Below are positions 18,782 to 26,746 of a stretch of 64,000 nucleotides of DNA, one piece after another. The position numbers were made by a program, and so were the translations under genes. A model generated the notes under the pieces. It had not been told where the DNA came from, did not search any database, and worked only from the letters and a program-made list of their open reading frames with translations. This DNA comes from JBBRDU01 sp038230335. GTDB taxonomy: Bacteria > Verrucomicrobiota > Verrucomicrobiia > Chthoniobacterales > UBA10450. The stretch lies in contig JBBRNL010000006.1 in NCBI GenBank assembly GCA_038230335.1, positions 124,001 to 188,000 on the forward strand. Direction: 5' to 3'. Numbering within the stretch: the stretch's first letter is position 1; every line of letters begins with the position of its first letter.

Positions 18782-19141
18782 ATGATTCGTTCCGCGTTGC
18801 TTGTTTCCCTCTGCCTGCTTGGCACGGCTCTGGCCGGGCCGCCGGCCTCGGATAATCCGGCGCCGGATCCGGCCCTGTGCGGTCCGTTCCCGAAACTTTA
18901 CAAAGAGATCATTTGGAATTGGATGCAGGGCGCTCTGGTTGACGCGAGCAGCGCGAAAATTGAATGGGCGGAGGAGCCGAAGCCTGCCGATCTGGGAAAA
19001 GATGGCGAGCACGTCTACGGCTGGCTCGTGAACTTTAAGGTCAATGCGCGAAACCAATTCGGCTCGTATACGGGCAAACAGGCGCATGGCGCATTCATCC
19101 ACGATGGCCGGGTTACAAAAACGTTCGGATTCGGATATTAA
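18782..19141 (+). CDS. Small secreted protein of unknown function
   Basis: 119 residues with a clear signal peptide (MIRSALLVSLCLLGTALAG, cleavage near GPPAS). The mature part contains one Cys (PALCGPFPKLYKEIIWNWM) and ends in short beta-like segments (VYGWLVNFKVNARNQFGSY, then VTKTFGFGY), resembling a small periplasmic ligand-binding or immunity-like fold, but no family is recognised. It precedes the next gene by one base pair of spacing (TAATATG), so the two form an operon. Confidence 0.65.
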   Translation: MIRSALLVSLCLLGTALAGPPASDNPAPDPALCGPFPKLYKEIIWNWMQGALVDASSAKIEWAEEPKPADLGKDGEHVYGWLVNFKVNARNQFGSYTGKQAHGAFIHDGRVTKTFGFGY

Positions 19142-19142
19142 T

Positions 19143-19610
19143 ATGAAACAACCAAACAATAACTATCGGAGTGGAAAACGGGGCGAAGGGCTAGTCGTCA
19201 TCATTGTGCTCGTGGCCATCCTCGGGGCGGGTGCGTGGTGGCTGTTCTCGACCAAGAAGCAGAGCGAAAAAGAGGCGCGCGCTTTCGGCCGGGAGATGGT
19301 CGAAAATCTGACGGTGAAGCATAACAGAGACTTTTTTGCGGCAAATCTCGGGCCCCTCGCGAAAACAGATTACCCAGTTCCACAGCAGCAATACCTGATC
19401 GCAAAACTGACGGAACTTGGTGTGCCCACTCAACCGATAAAAATCGATGAGAATGTGACGTTTGAATCGCAGTTTTTCGCGCCGAAGGGATATTTCACGG
19501 CCCACCTGAACTATCCCAGTCAGCCGGCCACGATGGAACTCGCCATCTCACACCCGGTCGGCAAATGGCAGGTCGATAACTTGACGGTCACATGGAGTAA
19601 GACCCGCTGA
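19143..19610 (+). CDS. Single-pass membrane-anchored protein, unknown function
   Basis: 155 residues from the ATG at 19143. A hydrophobic anchor (GLVVIIVLVAILGAGAWWLF) near residues 16-36 is followed by a charged linker and an extracytoplasmic domain (KHNRDFFAANLGPLAKTD ... GKWQVDNLTVTWSKTR). The end with alternating beta strands suggests an NTF2- or lipocalin-like fold, unconfirmed. It is translationally linked to the secreted gene just upstream. An earlier in-frame ATG overlaps that gene and gives a polar, unrelated leader. Confidence 0.65.
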   Translation: MKQPNNNYRSGKRGEGLVVIIVLVAILGAGAWWLFSTKKQSEKEARAFGREMVENLTVKHNRDFFAANLGPLAKTDYPVPQQQYLIAKLTELGVPTQPIKIDENVTFESQFFAPKGYFTAHLNYPSQPATMELAISHPVGKWQVDNLTVTWSKTR

Positions 19611-19624
19611 AGTCCAGCGCGAGC

Positions 19625-20239
19625 TCAGGCCAACAGTCTGTCGAGCCCGTCGACGCAGTATTGCGACCAGCCCTCCAGCGCATCCCTTCGCTCACGCAAT
19701 TCTTCCGGCCTGAGAAACGACAGGTTCGTGATCATGGCTTCCCGTTTCTCCACTTTTGGTTCGGCCAGTTTAAAGACGTGCACAATCCCGAGATGAACGC
19801 GGCCGACTTCGGTGGCGTCATCATTTAACAAGGCGACGATACGATCCTGGAAAGGCGATTCGATCCGAAGCTCTTCGTTCACTTCGCGCTCGACGCCGGC
19901 CCGGTAAGCCGCCTCGTCCCAGGCAAAGAGCGATTCGTCGGTGTCATTCATGTGCCCGCCAATTCCAATCGAGCCTTTCGCGACCAAACGCTGTTCGCCC
20001 GCTTTCTTACCGCGGATGTAATGTAAAACCATGTTGCCGCAGACAATCAGCACATACGGAATAATCTGCTTATGACTGGGATCCGTTTCCGCTTGGCTCC
20101 GCGGCATAAAAAAGTTATTCCCGCGCGACAACAGGGCGGTGAGGTATTTCTGCGGCTCGAAATTCAGTCCTTCGAAGCTGCCCAATTCGTCGAACAAGCT
20201 GCGCTTAACGACAAGAATATTCTCTTCCGGTATGCCCAT
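19625..20239 (-). CDS. Nudix-domain hydrolase
   Basis: 204 residues. A Nudix-like region lies near residues 90-130: GIGGHMNDTDESL, then AAYRAGVEREVNEELRI, which matches the REUxEE core with a longer spacer than the standard box. The N-terminus (EENILVVKRSLFDELGSFEG) and the YVLIVCGNMVLHYIRGKK stretch match a group of bacterial Nudix proteins annotated as phosphoesterases. It would hydrolyse a nucleoside-diphosphate-linked substrate in the cytoplasm; the substrate is unknown. It converges on the preceding plus-strand gene and lies 14 bases after the PagL-like gene's stop, on the same strand. Confidence 0.75.
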   Translation of the reverse strand: MGIPEENILVVKRSLFDELGSFEGLNFEPQKYLTALLSRGNNFFMPRSQAETDPSHKQIIPYVLIVCGNMVLHYIRGKKAGEQRLVAKGSIGIGGHMNDTDESLFAWDEAAYRAGVEREVNEELRIESPFQDRIVALLNDDATEVGRVHLGIVHVFKLAEPKVEKREAMITNLSFLRPEELRERRDALEGWSQYCVDGLDRLLA

Positions 20240-20252
20240 CGATGCGCGCTGA

Positions 20253-20852
20253 TTAGAACGAATAACTCACGGCCAGCTGCGGCCCGAGCAGGTTTAAGCT
20301 CGGGTTCGGGCTGGTTTGTCCGGCATTGGAAAAGTGTTCGTAAAGAATTCCCCCGTCCACCTTCCATCGATCGTTCACCCGGTAAGAGATGCCGGCCGCA
20401 CTCAGGATGTTGAAAGTGAAGTCCTGGCCCTGCGAACCGCCCACGGCCGCGTTGCTGTCAATCCAGCCCAAGCCCACGCCTCCGGACACGTAGGGCATCC
20501 AGTGACTGTGCGGCTGCACAAAATTGTAGCGCAAGCCGAAGTTCATTCCGAAGTAGTGATTCTCCACGCCGCGCACGAACGGTTGCGCTTCAGCTGTGAG
20601 ATAAAACTGCTGATATCCCCGAAGCCACCCATCGCTTTGCACGACCCCCCATCGGATTCGGCCGGTCAGAAATTCGGCGGCGACTTCGTAGCCGTGGGGA
20701 TTGTTAAAGACACACATCAGGTAGGCCGACTCTGCGGCGAACTCGAAGCGAGGCGGATCGAGTTGATCGCTCGCGGGGGACGACGATGCAAAAGCTGGGT
20801 CCGCGACTGGGAGACAAATGGCGGCCAGAAGAGTAATGAAGCGGTATCGCAC
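20253..20852 (-). CDS. Acyloxyacyl hydrolase (PagL-like lipid A 3-O-deacylase), outer-membrane barrel
   Basis: 199 residues from a GTG at 20852. Signal peptide VRYRFITLLAAICLPVADPA is followed by an eight-strand-like barrel with alternating aromatic residues and a terminal aromatic residue (LAVSYSF), as expected for outer-membrane insertion. The segment YEHFSNAGQTSPNPSLNLLG carries the His-x-Ser-Asn-Ala-Gly motif of PagL, where His and Ser are catalytic. The third residue of the PagL triad (a Glu) is not obvious. The protein likely removes the 3-linked acyl chain of lipid A. The open frame runs further upstream but overlaps the divergent gene antisense. Start choice is supported by the signal peptide. 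Confidence 0.78.
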   Translation of the reverse strand: MRYRFITLLAAICLPVADPAFASSSPASDQLDPPRFEFAAESAYLMCVFNNPHGYEVAAEFLTGRIRWGVVQSDGWLRGYQQFYLTAEAQPFVRGVENHYFGMNFGLRYNFVQPHSHWMPYVSGGVGLGWIDSNAAVGGSQGQDFTFNILSAAGISYRVNDRWKVDGGILYEHFSNAGQTSPNPSLNLLGPQLAVSYSF

Positions 20853-20919
20853 GAGCGCGCTACCATATGATGGGCCGATTGAATTGCAATGCGCCCAAAA
20901 CGCCCGCAGCGTCCTTGCC

Positions 20920-21570
20920 ATGAAAAGATCGGGAGCATTTCTGCTCGCCCTTGGCCTGGCCGCCAACATGGCCGTGGCCGACGACAAGAGCGAGGCGGGA
21001 AAACTGGCGCGGGAAGTTTGGAAGAAGTGTGGCGGCGAGGAATGGATTGATGTGCAGGAAGTGCGTTTCACCTTTGTCGAAGAGCAACGTGGAAAAAAAC
21101 TATTCACGGCCGAGCACATCTGGAATGTAGCGGGCGCCACGGACGACGTGAAATGGGAAGGCAGGCACGTCAAAGTAAACCTGGCCGACCCCGGCGGCGG
21201 TGCCGATGCCAAGGCGGCTTACAACCGCTGGGCCAACGATTCCAATTGGCTGGTGGCGCCGCTTAAATTGTGTGATCCCGGAGCTGACCTGCACCAGGAA
21301 GGCGTGAAGGAGATAGACGGGCACAAGTTCCGCAGGCTGAGAATGCACTGCAAAGACGCGGGCCAGAGGCGTCGCGAATATGTTTTGTATATCGACCAGC
21401 GCGTCGGACTGGTGCGCTACTGGGAGTATCCGTCGAAGGACGGAACATCATCCACGCTGAGCACATGGGAAAAATATCTGCCGTTTAGCGGCATCACCCT
21501 GTCGACTGAACACAAGGTTGGCGCCAAAAGAATTCTCCTAACGAATGTTCAGGTCAGCATGAGCCGGTGA
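20920..21570 (+). CDS. Secreted protein, possible LolA/LppX-like fold
   Basis: 216 residues. Signal peptide (MKRSGAFLLALGLAANMAVA) then DDKSEAGKLAREVWKKCGGE. The repeating beta-strand pattern (VRFTFVEEQRGKKLFTAEHI, REYVLYIDQRVGLVRYWEY, GITLSTEHKVGAKRILLTNV) is reminiscent of the outer-membrane lipoprotein carrier superfamily, an inference from pattern only. Function unknown; expected in the periplasm. It is divergent from the PagL-like gene, with about 67 bases between starts, and its end overlaps that of the convergent pseudouridine synthase gene. Confidence 0.65.
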   Translation: MKRSGAFLLALGLAANMAVADDKSEAGKLAREVWKKCGGEEWIDVQEVRFTFVEEQRGKKLFTAEHIWNVAGATDDVKWEGRHVKVNLADPGGGADAKAAYNRWANDSNWLVAPLKLCDPGADLHQEGVKEIDGHKFRRLRMHCKDAGQRRREYVLYIDQRVGLVRYWEYPSKDGTSSTLSTWEKYLPFSGITLSTEHKVGAKRILLTNVQVSMSR

Positions 21571-22384
21571 TCCCGGATGACCCTCCAAAAACTGGGGCGC
21601 CGGCGTCGCTCATAAAAGCGGCCAGGTCCGAGGGCAATGGGCTTTCCCATGGCCGCTCATGCTCGAGGGCGAGCCTAGAGGCGTGGAGCGCGTGACGCGG
21701 TAGAAGCAGCTGGCGTTCGAGCTCGAGAGTCCACCCAGTGCGGATGAATTTCAGATAGAGCTGCTCATCGGGGCCGTAAATCTTGTCGCCGACAAGCGGA
21801 TGGCCGACCGACGCGAGATGGACCCTGATCTGGTGCGTGCGCCCGGTGGTGGGCCGAGCCCGAACTAAAGCGAACCGTTCGCCGGCCGTTGTCTTTTTGG
21901 AAAAGCGGCAGACGACGTGAAGACTGGTTTGAGCAGGCGCTCCGGCCTGATTGATGGCCTGCTTCAACCAGATGGCCGATGCCTCATGTTTACTCTGTCG
22001 ATCCAGAGGTGCCTGCACTATCCGGTTGTCCCATTCCGGCCAACCCGAGACAATGGCCAGATATTCCTTGGCGAAAGCCTGCTTCATCATGAGAAAGCCA
22101 AATCTGCGCGCGGACGCGGCTGTTTTGGCGACGAGGACCAGCCCACTCGTCTCGCGATCGAGCCGGTTAACGATCGAGACCTGGCCGCCATTGGCAATCT
22201 CGAAGGCGAGTAGGTCGCGCAACGCCTTCCATAAGGTAGGCGGTCCATTGGGCTTGGTGGGATGGGTCAACAGCAAAGGCGGCTTATCGACGACCACATA
22301 GTCGTCGGTTTCGACGATGATTCGAAAATCCGGAACGGGCGTTGCGGGTCTTGGCCGGCTGGGCGATAGAGCAACGTCGTCCAT
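21554..22384 (-). CDS. RluA-family pseudouridine synthase
   Basis: 276 residues. It converts uridine to pseudouridine in rRNA or tRNA. The catalytic Asp lies in IVNRLDRETSGLVLVAK (HRLDxxTSG motif, with Asn replacing His). Upstream IIVETDDYVVVDKPPLLLTH and downstream RPTTGRTHQIRVHLASVGHP with LVGDKIYGPD are the usual RluA landmarks. No S4 domain precedes the catalytic domain, pointing to the RluA/RluC-like short class (or TruC). The target site cannot be told from sequence. The C-terminus overlaps the convergent gene by 17 bases. Confidence 0.88.
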   Translation of the reverse strand: MDDVALSPSRPRPATPVPDFRIIVETDDYVVVDKPPLLLTHPTKPNGPPTLWKALRDLLAFEIANGGQVSIVNRLDRETSGLVLVAKTAASARRFGFLMMKQAFAKEYLAIVSGWPEWDNRIVQAPLDRQSKHEASAIWLKQAINQAGAPAQTSLHVVCRFSKKTTAGERFALVRARPTTGRTHQIRVHLASVGHPLVGDKIYGPDEQLYLKFIRTGWTLELERQLLLPRHALHASRLALEHERPWESPLPSDLAAFMSDAGAPVFGGSSGITGSC

Positions 22385-22455
22385 GTCGGCGATTCACCTT
22401 AATGCGCCGGACCCGTTCAGGCGAATAGGCAGTTGAAGTCTCTCAGAAAAACCTT

Positions 22456-22938
22456 GTGCCGATTTATACGTTCAAGCGAAAGCAGATTGTCAGAATATCC
22501 CTGCAGGAGTGTTGGGATTTCTTTTCCGATCCGCGCAATCTCGAAAAGATCACGCCGGCGTCGCTCGGTTTCCGCGTTAAGAGCGATCTTCCCGCCAAGA
22601 TCTATCCCGGGCTGATGATTGAGTACAAGGTTTCGCCGCTGCTGGGATTGCCCCTGTCCTGGCTGACCGAGATTGTTCAGGTAGACGAACCTCATCATTT
22701 CGTCGACGAGCAAAGGGTTGGGCCGTACCGACTTTGGCATCACGAGCACTTTTTTCGGGAATTACCGGGAGGCGAAGTGGAGCTGCGCGATCTCATCCAC
22801 TATATGCCGCCGCTTGGGCTCCTTGGCTCGATTGTGAACACTCTGGCCATCCGGCCGCAGTTGATGCGTATCTTTGACTTTAGGGCGGAAGTATTGGAGA
22901 GAATATCCCGGGCGGGGGCGGTAGATTCGTTTGCTTGA
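22456..22938 (+). CDS. SRPBCC (START-like) ligand-binding domain protein
   Basis: 160 residues, GTG start. One SRPBCC/polyketide-cyclase-like domain: it opens with VRISLQECWDFFSDPRNLEKITPAS, a hallmark of this group, and ends in a long amphipathic helix (IVNTLAIRPQLMRIFDFRAE). Members bind hydrophobic ligands in a deep cavity. Some bacterial homologues of this type are linked to cell-division inhibition or NAD-dependent epimerases (fused SulA-like), but none is adjacent here. It precedes accB by about 50 bases and may be co-transcribed with it. Confidence 0.78.
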   Translation: MPIYTFKRKQIVRISLQECWDFFSDPRNLEKITPASLGFRVKSDLPAKIYPGLMIEYKVSPLLGLPLSWLTEIVQVDEPHHFVDEQRVGPYRLWHHEHFFRELPGGEVELRDLIHYMPPLGLLGSIVNTLAIRPQLMRIFDFRAEVLERISRAGAVDSFA

Positions 22939-22989
22939 CCTGACCGGCAAAACCACCTTACCTAGCGCCTCAAGCTCCGAGACCAAACC

Positions 22990-23421
22990 GTGGAACTGAA
23001 AGACATAAAGGCCATCATTGATTTGATGAAGGAGAACGATCTGTCGGTCTTCGAGATGGAGAAAGACGGCTTCAAACTGAAGCTGGAAAAGGAAGGCACA
23101 AGGCCGGTTATGGTGGCCGCTCCAGCCCCTGGTCCGGCCGCGGCGCCGGCTCCGACCGCCGTTCCGGAAAAGCCCGAAGGGCCAGCCTTAAAGGATGTTG
23201 TTTCGCCCATGGTCGGAACATTTTATCGCGCCGCCTCGCCCGAGTCGTCGTCTTTCGTCGAAGTCGGGAAATCGGTTACGGAAGACAGCGTGGTCTGCAT
23301 TATCGAAGCGATGAAGGTGATGAACGAGATCAAAGCGGAGATCAGCGGGGTGATTGCTGAAGTCGTGGCGGAAAACGCGAAGCCGGTGCAATTTGGCCAG
23401 GTCCTCTTCCGGGTTCGTTAA
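22990..23421 (+). CDS. accB: Biotin carboxyl carrier protein of acetyl-CoA carboxylase
   Basis: 143 residues from a GTG. The N-terminus MELKDIKAIIDLMKENDLSV is typical of AccB, followed by a Pro/Ala linker (residues 43-66) and the biotinyl domain. The biotin attachment Lys109 lies in EAMKVMNE, preceded by SPMVGTFYRAASPES, which includes the thumb of the AccB type. It carries the carboxyl group in the first step of fatty-acid synthesis. accC follows after about 90 bases; the AccA and AccD transferase subunits are not in this window. Confidence 0.96.
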   Translation: MELKDIKAIIDLMKENDLSVFEMEKDGFKLKLEKEGTRPVMVAAPAPGPAAAPAPTAVPEKPEGPALKDVVSPMVGTFYRAASPESSSFVEVGKSVTEDSVVCIIEAMKVMNEIKAEISGVIAEVVAENAKPVQFGQVLFRVR

Positions 23422-23513
23422 GTTGAGAGCCAGGTTTTGGGAATCGAGGCAGGCGTGGGCAGCTCTTAGCGAATTCGTGTTCGTCTCCTAAGCCGACGAA
23501 AGACTCTCCAGGC

Positions 23514-24899
23514 GTGTTCGAAAAAGTTCTGATTGCCAACCGCGGCGAAATTGCGCTGCGTGTTATCCGCGCGTGCAAGGAACTCGGCATTCGCACGCTC
23601 GCTGTTTATTCCGAAGCCGACGTCGACTCGCTCCATGTGCAGCTGGCCGATGAATCCATTTGTATCGGATCGGCCCAGAGTTCGGAAAGTTATCTTAAGA
23701 TCGATCGAATCCTGAGCGCCGCTGAAGTGGGCGACGTGGACGCGATTCATCCGGGATATGGATTTCTCTCGGAGAACGCGCACTTCGCCGAGGTTTGCGA
23801 GAGCTGCAAAATTAAATTCATCGGTCCGCCCGTCAGTGCGATGCATGCCATGGGGGACAAGAACTCTGCTCGCGCTTATGCGCGCCGCGCCGGGGTGCCG
23901 GTCATACCGGGGAGCGATGGAATTGTCGAGACGGAGAAGGATGCGATTAAGGTAGCGAAGAAAATCGGCTATCCGCTGATGATCAAAGCCGTATCCGGAG
24001 GAGGCGGCCGCGGCATGCGCATGGCGCATAACGAGCCGAGTCTGCTGACCGGTTTCCACAGCGCGCGCATGGAAGCGGAAAAGGCTTTTGGGAATGCCGA
24101 GGTTTACATCGAGAAACTGATTGTCAATCCGCACCACGTCGAATTCCAGATCATGGCGGATCAGCATGGCCATACCATCCACCTGGGCGAACGCGATTGC
24201 TCAATTCAGCGGCGTAACCAGAAGGTCATCGAAGAATGTCCTTCCCCCATCCTCACCCCAGCCCTGCGCAAGAAGATGGGGAACGCTGCGGTCAAGCTGG
24301 CCAAATCGGTCGGATACGAGAATGCCGGAACGATGGAGTTTCTGGTCGACACGGACCGCCGCTTTTATTTCATCGAAATGAATACGCGCATCCAGGTGGA
24401 ACACACGGTCACAGAAGAGGTCTACGGCTGCGACCTGGTGAAAGAGCAGATCCGGATCGCGGCCGGTCAACCTTTATCCCCGCATGTGGCGCATGCGCAA
24501 CCCCGCCTGCACGCTATCCAATGCCGTATCAATGCGGAGGATCCGGCCAAAGACTTCCAGCCTTCTCCGGGTCGAATTAAGTTTTACTACGCACCGGGCG
24601 GACGCGGTGTTCGGATCGATTCGCATGTCTACACAGGCTACAGCGTCCCGCCCTACTATGATTCGATGATTGGCAAGATTATCACGATCGGAGCCACCCG
24701 AATTTCCGCGATCGATCGAATGCGGCGGGCTTTGGACGAGTATTATATAACGGGAATTAAGACGACCGTCCCTTTCCACGCCGCCATGATGCGCAACGCG
24801 GAATTCCGAGCCGGCAATTACGACACGGGATTCGTCGAACGCGTGATGAGCTCCGGAAAATTCGAACTGACCTCGCCGCCTACGCGATTGCACGAATAA
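23514..24899 (+). CDS. accC: Biotin carboxylase subunit of acetyl-CoA carboxylase
   Basis: 461 residues, GTG start (FEKVLIANRGEIALRVIRAC). ATP-dependent carboxylation of biotin on AccB. Landmarks are all present: HPGYGFLSENAHFAE, GSDGIVETEKDAIKVAKKIG, the glycine-rich ATP loop AVSGGGGRGMR, CSIQRRNQKVIEE, FIEMNTRIQVEHTVTE and CRINAEDPAKDFQPSPGRI. Length is near the usual 445-450 residues. A thiE gene starts two bases after its stop, so the operon likely continues through thiE and the PfkB kinase. Confidence 0.97.
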   Translation: MFEKVLIANRGEIALRVIRACKELGIRTLAVYSEADVDSLHVQLADESICIGSAQSSESYLKIDRILSAAEVGDVDAIHPGYGFLSENAHFAEVCESCKIKFIGPPVSAMHAMGDKNSARAYARRAGVPVIPGSDGIVETEKDAIKVAKKIGYPLMIKAVSGGGGRGMRMAHNEPSLLTGFHSARMEAEKAFGNAEVYIEKLIVNPHHVEFQIMADQHGHTIHLGERDCSIQRRNQKVIEECPSPILTPALRKKMGNAAVKLAKSVGYENAGTMEFLVDTDRRFYFIEMNTRIQVEHTVTEEVYGCDLVKEQIRIAAGQPLSPHVAHAQPRLHAIQCRINAEDPAKDFQPSPGRIKFYYAPGGRGVRIDSHVYTGYSVPPYYDSMIGKIITIGATRISAIDRMRRALDEYYITGIKTTVPFHAAMMRNAEFRAGNYDTGFVERVMSSGKFELTSPPTRLHE

Positions 24900-24901
24900 A
24901 G

Positions 24902-25561
24902 TTGCGAAGTCTGACTGAATGCCGGCTCTACGGAATCCTCGATCTTGGTTACGTTGAGGCGTCGGACGCGCTGCGCGTGGCGAGTGCCATGATTGAAGGT
25001 GGCGTCGATGTCATTCAACTGCGCGGCAAGCAGCAATCCATCGATGAACTCACCGTCATCGCGACCGCGTTGCACGATCTGGTATCGCAATATTCAATCC
25101 CTTTGATTGGCAATGACCATCCCGAGATGGCCCGACGGGTCGCCCTTGAAGGCATCCATGTCGGACAGACTGACGCATCCGTCGAAATGGTGCGGGCCGG
25201 GGCCGGGCGCAAGATTCTGGTTGGGAAGTCGACGCACAGCCTGGCCCAGGCCTCAGCCGCCGAGGCGGAGGGAGCCGATTATATCGGCTTCGGCCCGCTC
25301 TTCGCGACGCCGACAAAACCGGATTACCGGCCGATCGGATTGCAAGATATAGGGCAGGTTCATCGTGAAGTTCACGCACCCATCTTTTGCATCGGAGGAA
25401 TAAAATTAGAAAACCTGGAGCGAGTCATTGCTGCCGGAGCACAGCGCGTCGTTATTGTCTCGGGCTTGCTCCAGGCGCCTGATATCGCCGAATACGCACG
25501 GGAAGCGCGGAGCCTTTTTGTGACACAATCGAAAATCGAAGATCGAAAATCTGCAATCTAA
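24902..25561 (+). CDS. thiE: Thiamine phosphate synthase (thiamin-phosphate pyrophosphorylase)
   Basis: 219 residues, TTG start. TIM-barrel enzyme that joins the thiazole and pyrimidine moieties of thiamine. It shows LYGILDLGYVEA, GVDVIQLRGKQQSIDEL, PLIGNDHPEMARRV, GIHVGQTDAS, GKSTHSLAQASAAEAEGADY, GFGPLFATPTKPD and FCIGGIKLENLERVIAAGA, all ThiE landmarks. The last dozen residues (TQSKIEDRKSAI) are encoded by an intergenic-type repeat and seem to have been added to the end of the gene. No TPP riboswitch is visible upstream. No other thi genes are near. Confidence 0.92.
   Translation: MRSLTECRLYGILDLGYVEASDALRVASAMIEGGVDVIQLRGKQQSIDELTVIATALHDLVSQYSIPLIGNDHPEMARRVALEGIHVGQTDASVEMVRAGAGRKILVGKSTHSLAQASAAEAEGADYIGFGPLFATPTKPDYRPIGLQDIGQVHREVHAPIFCIGGIKLENLERVIAAGAQRVVIVSGLLQAPDIAEYAREARSLFVTQSKIEDRKSAI
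25527..25560. repeat. Short interspersed repeat (ATCGAAAATCGAAGATCGAA type), within the thiE 3' end
   Basis: A run built on AATCGAAAATCGAAGATC and AAAATCTGCAATCT. The same words appear in inverted orientation at 44001-44025 (GATTGCAGATTGCCGATTTC) and in degenerate form at 44064-44097. It overlaps the last eleven codons of thiE and stops three bases before the next start codon. Confidence 0.55.
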
Positions 25562-25563
25562 AT

Positions 25564-26481
25564 ATGTCTGTTCTTGTCGTCGGTTCCATTGCGCTTGATA
25601 CGGTAAAAACTCCGGTGGAAGAACATGCCGACGTCCTGGGCGGTTCTGCTTCCTACGCCGCTCTGAGCGCGAGTTTTTTCTCCCCGGTCCGACTGGTCGG
25701 TGTGGTCGGTTCGGATTTTCCTGCTGCGGAGTTCGATTTCTGGAAGGGGAGGCACATCGACACGGAAGGAGTGCAGCGCGCCGACGGTAAAACTTTCCGG
25801 TGGTCGGGCGAGTACGCATGGGACCTGAACACGCGCGAGACGAGGTCCGTCGCGTTAAACGTATTCGAGCATTTCAAGCCGACGCTGCCGGCGGCGTACC
25901 GGCGGAGCGACTTCGTTTTGCTCGCGAACATCGCGCCGGCCTTGCAAAGCCATGTCCTCGATCAGGTGGAACGCCCTCTCTTTGTCGTGGCCGACACGAT
26001 GGACCTTTGGATTGAAACGGCGCGGCCCGATCTGGATGCGCTCATCCCACGCGTTGATCTTCTCATTTTGAATGATGGCGAAGCGCGGCAGATGACGAAG
26101 GAGACGAGCTTGATCAAAGCCGGCCGGGCTATCCGGGCTATGGGCGCCCGCTATGTCGCCATCAAGAAGGGTGAGCATGGCGCTCTTCTGTTTGGGGAAA
26201 ACGAATTCTTTAGCTGTGGTGCCTATCCGCTCGAGGACATCCACGATCCAACCGGGGCGGGGGACACGTTCGCGGGCGGAATTGCAGGTTATTTGGCGGG
26301 GGCGGTGAAAACGGTAAGTTTCACCGATCTGCGTAAGGCCATGATTTACGGCAGCGTCCTGGCCAGCTTCACGGTGGAAGCCTTCAGCCTGGAGCGGCTG
26401 CGCGGTCTCTCCATGCAAGATGTCACGGCGCGTTACGAGGTCTTCAAATCGATGAGCCAGTTCGAGTTCAGTGAAGAATGA
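25564..26481 (+). CDS. PfkB-family carbohydrate kinase
   Basis: 305 residues. Ribokinase-like sugar or nucleoside kinase. It starts SVLVVGSIALDTVKTP, has the substrate-site GGSASYAALSASFF and the C-terminal signature DPTGAGDTFAGGIAGYLAG with the catalytic Asp and anion hole. Some members of this subgroup with a similar opening are annotated adenosine or nucleoside kinases; the sugar specificity cannot be told. It starts three bases after thiE and is probably the last gene of the accBC-thiE transcript. Confidence 0.87.
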   Translation: MSVLVVGSIALDTVKTPVEEHADVLGGSASYAALSASFFSPVRLVGVVGSDFPAAEFDFWKGRHIDTEGVQRADGKTFRWSGEYAWDLNTRETRSVALNVFEHFKPTLPAAYRRSDFVLLANIAPALQSHVLDQVERPLFVVADTMDLWIETARPDLDALIPRVDLLILNDGEARQMTKETSLIKAGRAIRAMGARYVAIKKGEHGALLFGENEFFSCGAYPLEDIHDPTGAGDTFAGGIAGYLAGAVKTVSFTDLRKAMIYGSVLASFTVEAFSLERLRGLSMQDVTARYEVFKSMSQFEFSEE

Positions 26482-26574
26482 TTTTCGCTGAGTGATAAAC
26501 GGGGTCGCCTGACATCATTGTGCGTCTCTCTGGCAGGCGTCGCTCCGTGCATCATTCTGCTTGCGCCTGCTTGG

Positions 26575-26609
26575 GCGAGTTCCTCTGCGTCGCGCTGGCT
26601 TAGGATGAC
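26575..26609. repeat. Half copy of the TGTCATCCTGAGC-type repeat
   Basis: The stretch GAGTTCCTCTGCGTCGCGCT followed by GGCTTAGGATGAC matches the right arm of the inverted-repeat element at 61035-61151 (GAGATCCTTCGCCGTCTGTG ... GCTCAGGATGAC). No left arm is evident. The 265-base gap 26482-26746 holds this, a small GC hairpin at 26656-26672 (GACCGC-5 bases-GCGGTC) and no gene that I can support. Confidence 0.45.
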
Positions 26610-26746
26610 TAAAGTGGAACTAAGACGAGTCCGGTAAGAATCGTTCGCGCGACCCGACCGCGTCGTGCGGTCGTCACGCAACCCCCCCATACAGGGCGGC
26701 AGGCAAAGAGGAGGCACTCGAAGATTGCGGTCGCTTTGGCGGAGGA

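Noticed and set aside
18554..19159. Minus-strand frame of 201 codons
   Set aside because: Overlaps the M48 N-terminus and runs antisense to a secreted-protein gene with a clear signal peptide.
24860..24902. TPP riboswitch before thiE
   Set aside because: thiE starts two bases after accC, leaving no room for a leader, and no CUGAGA-type core is visible.
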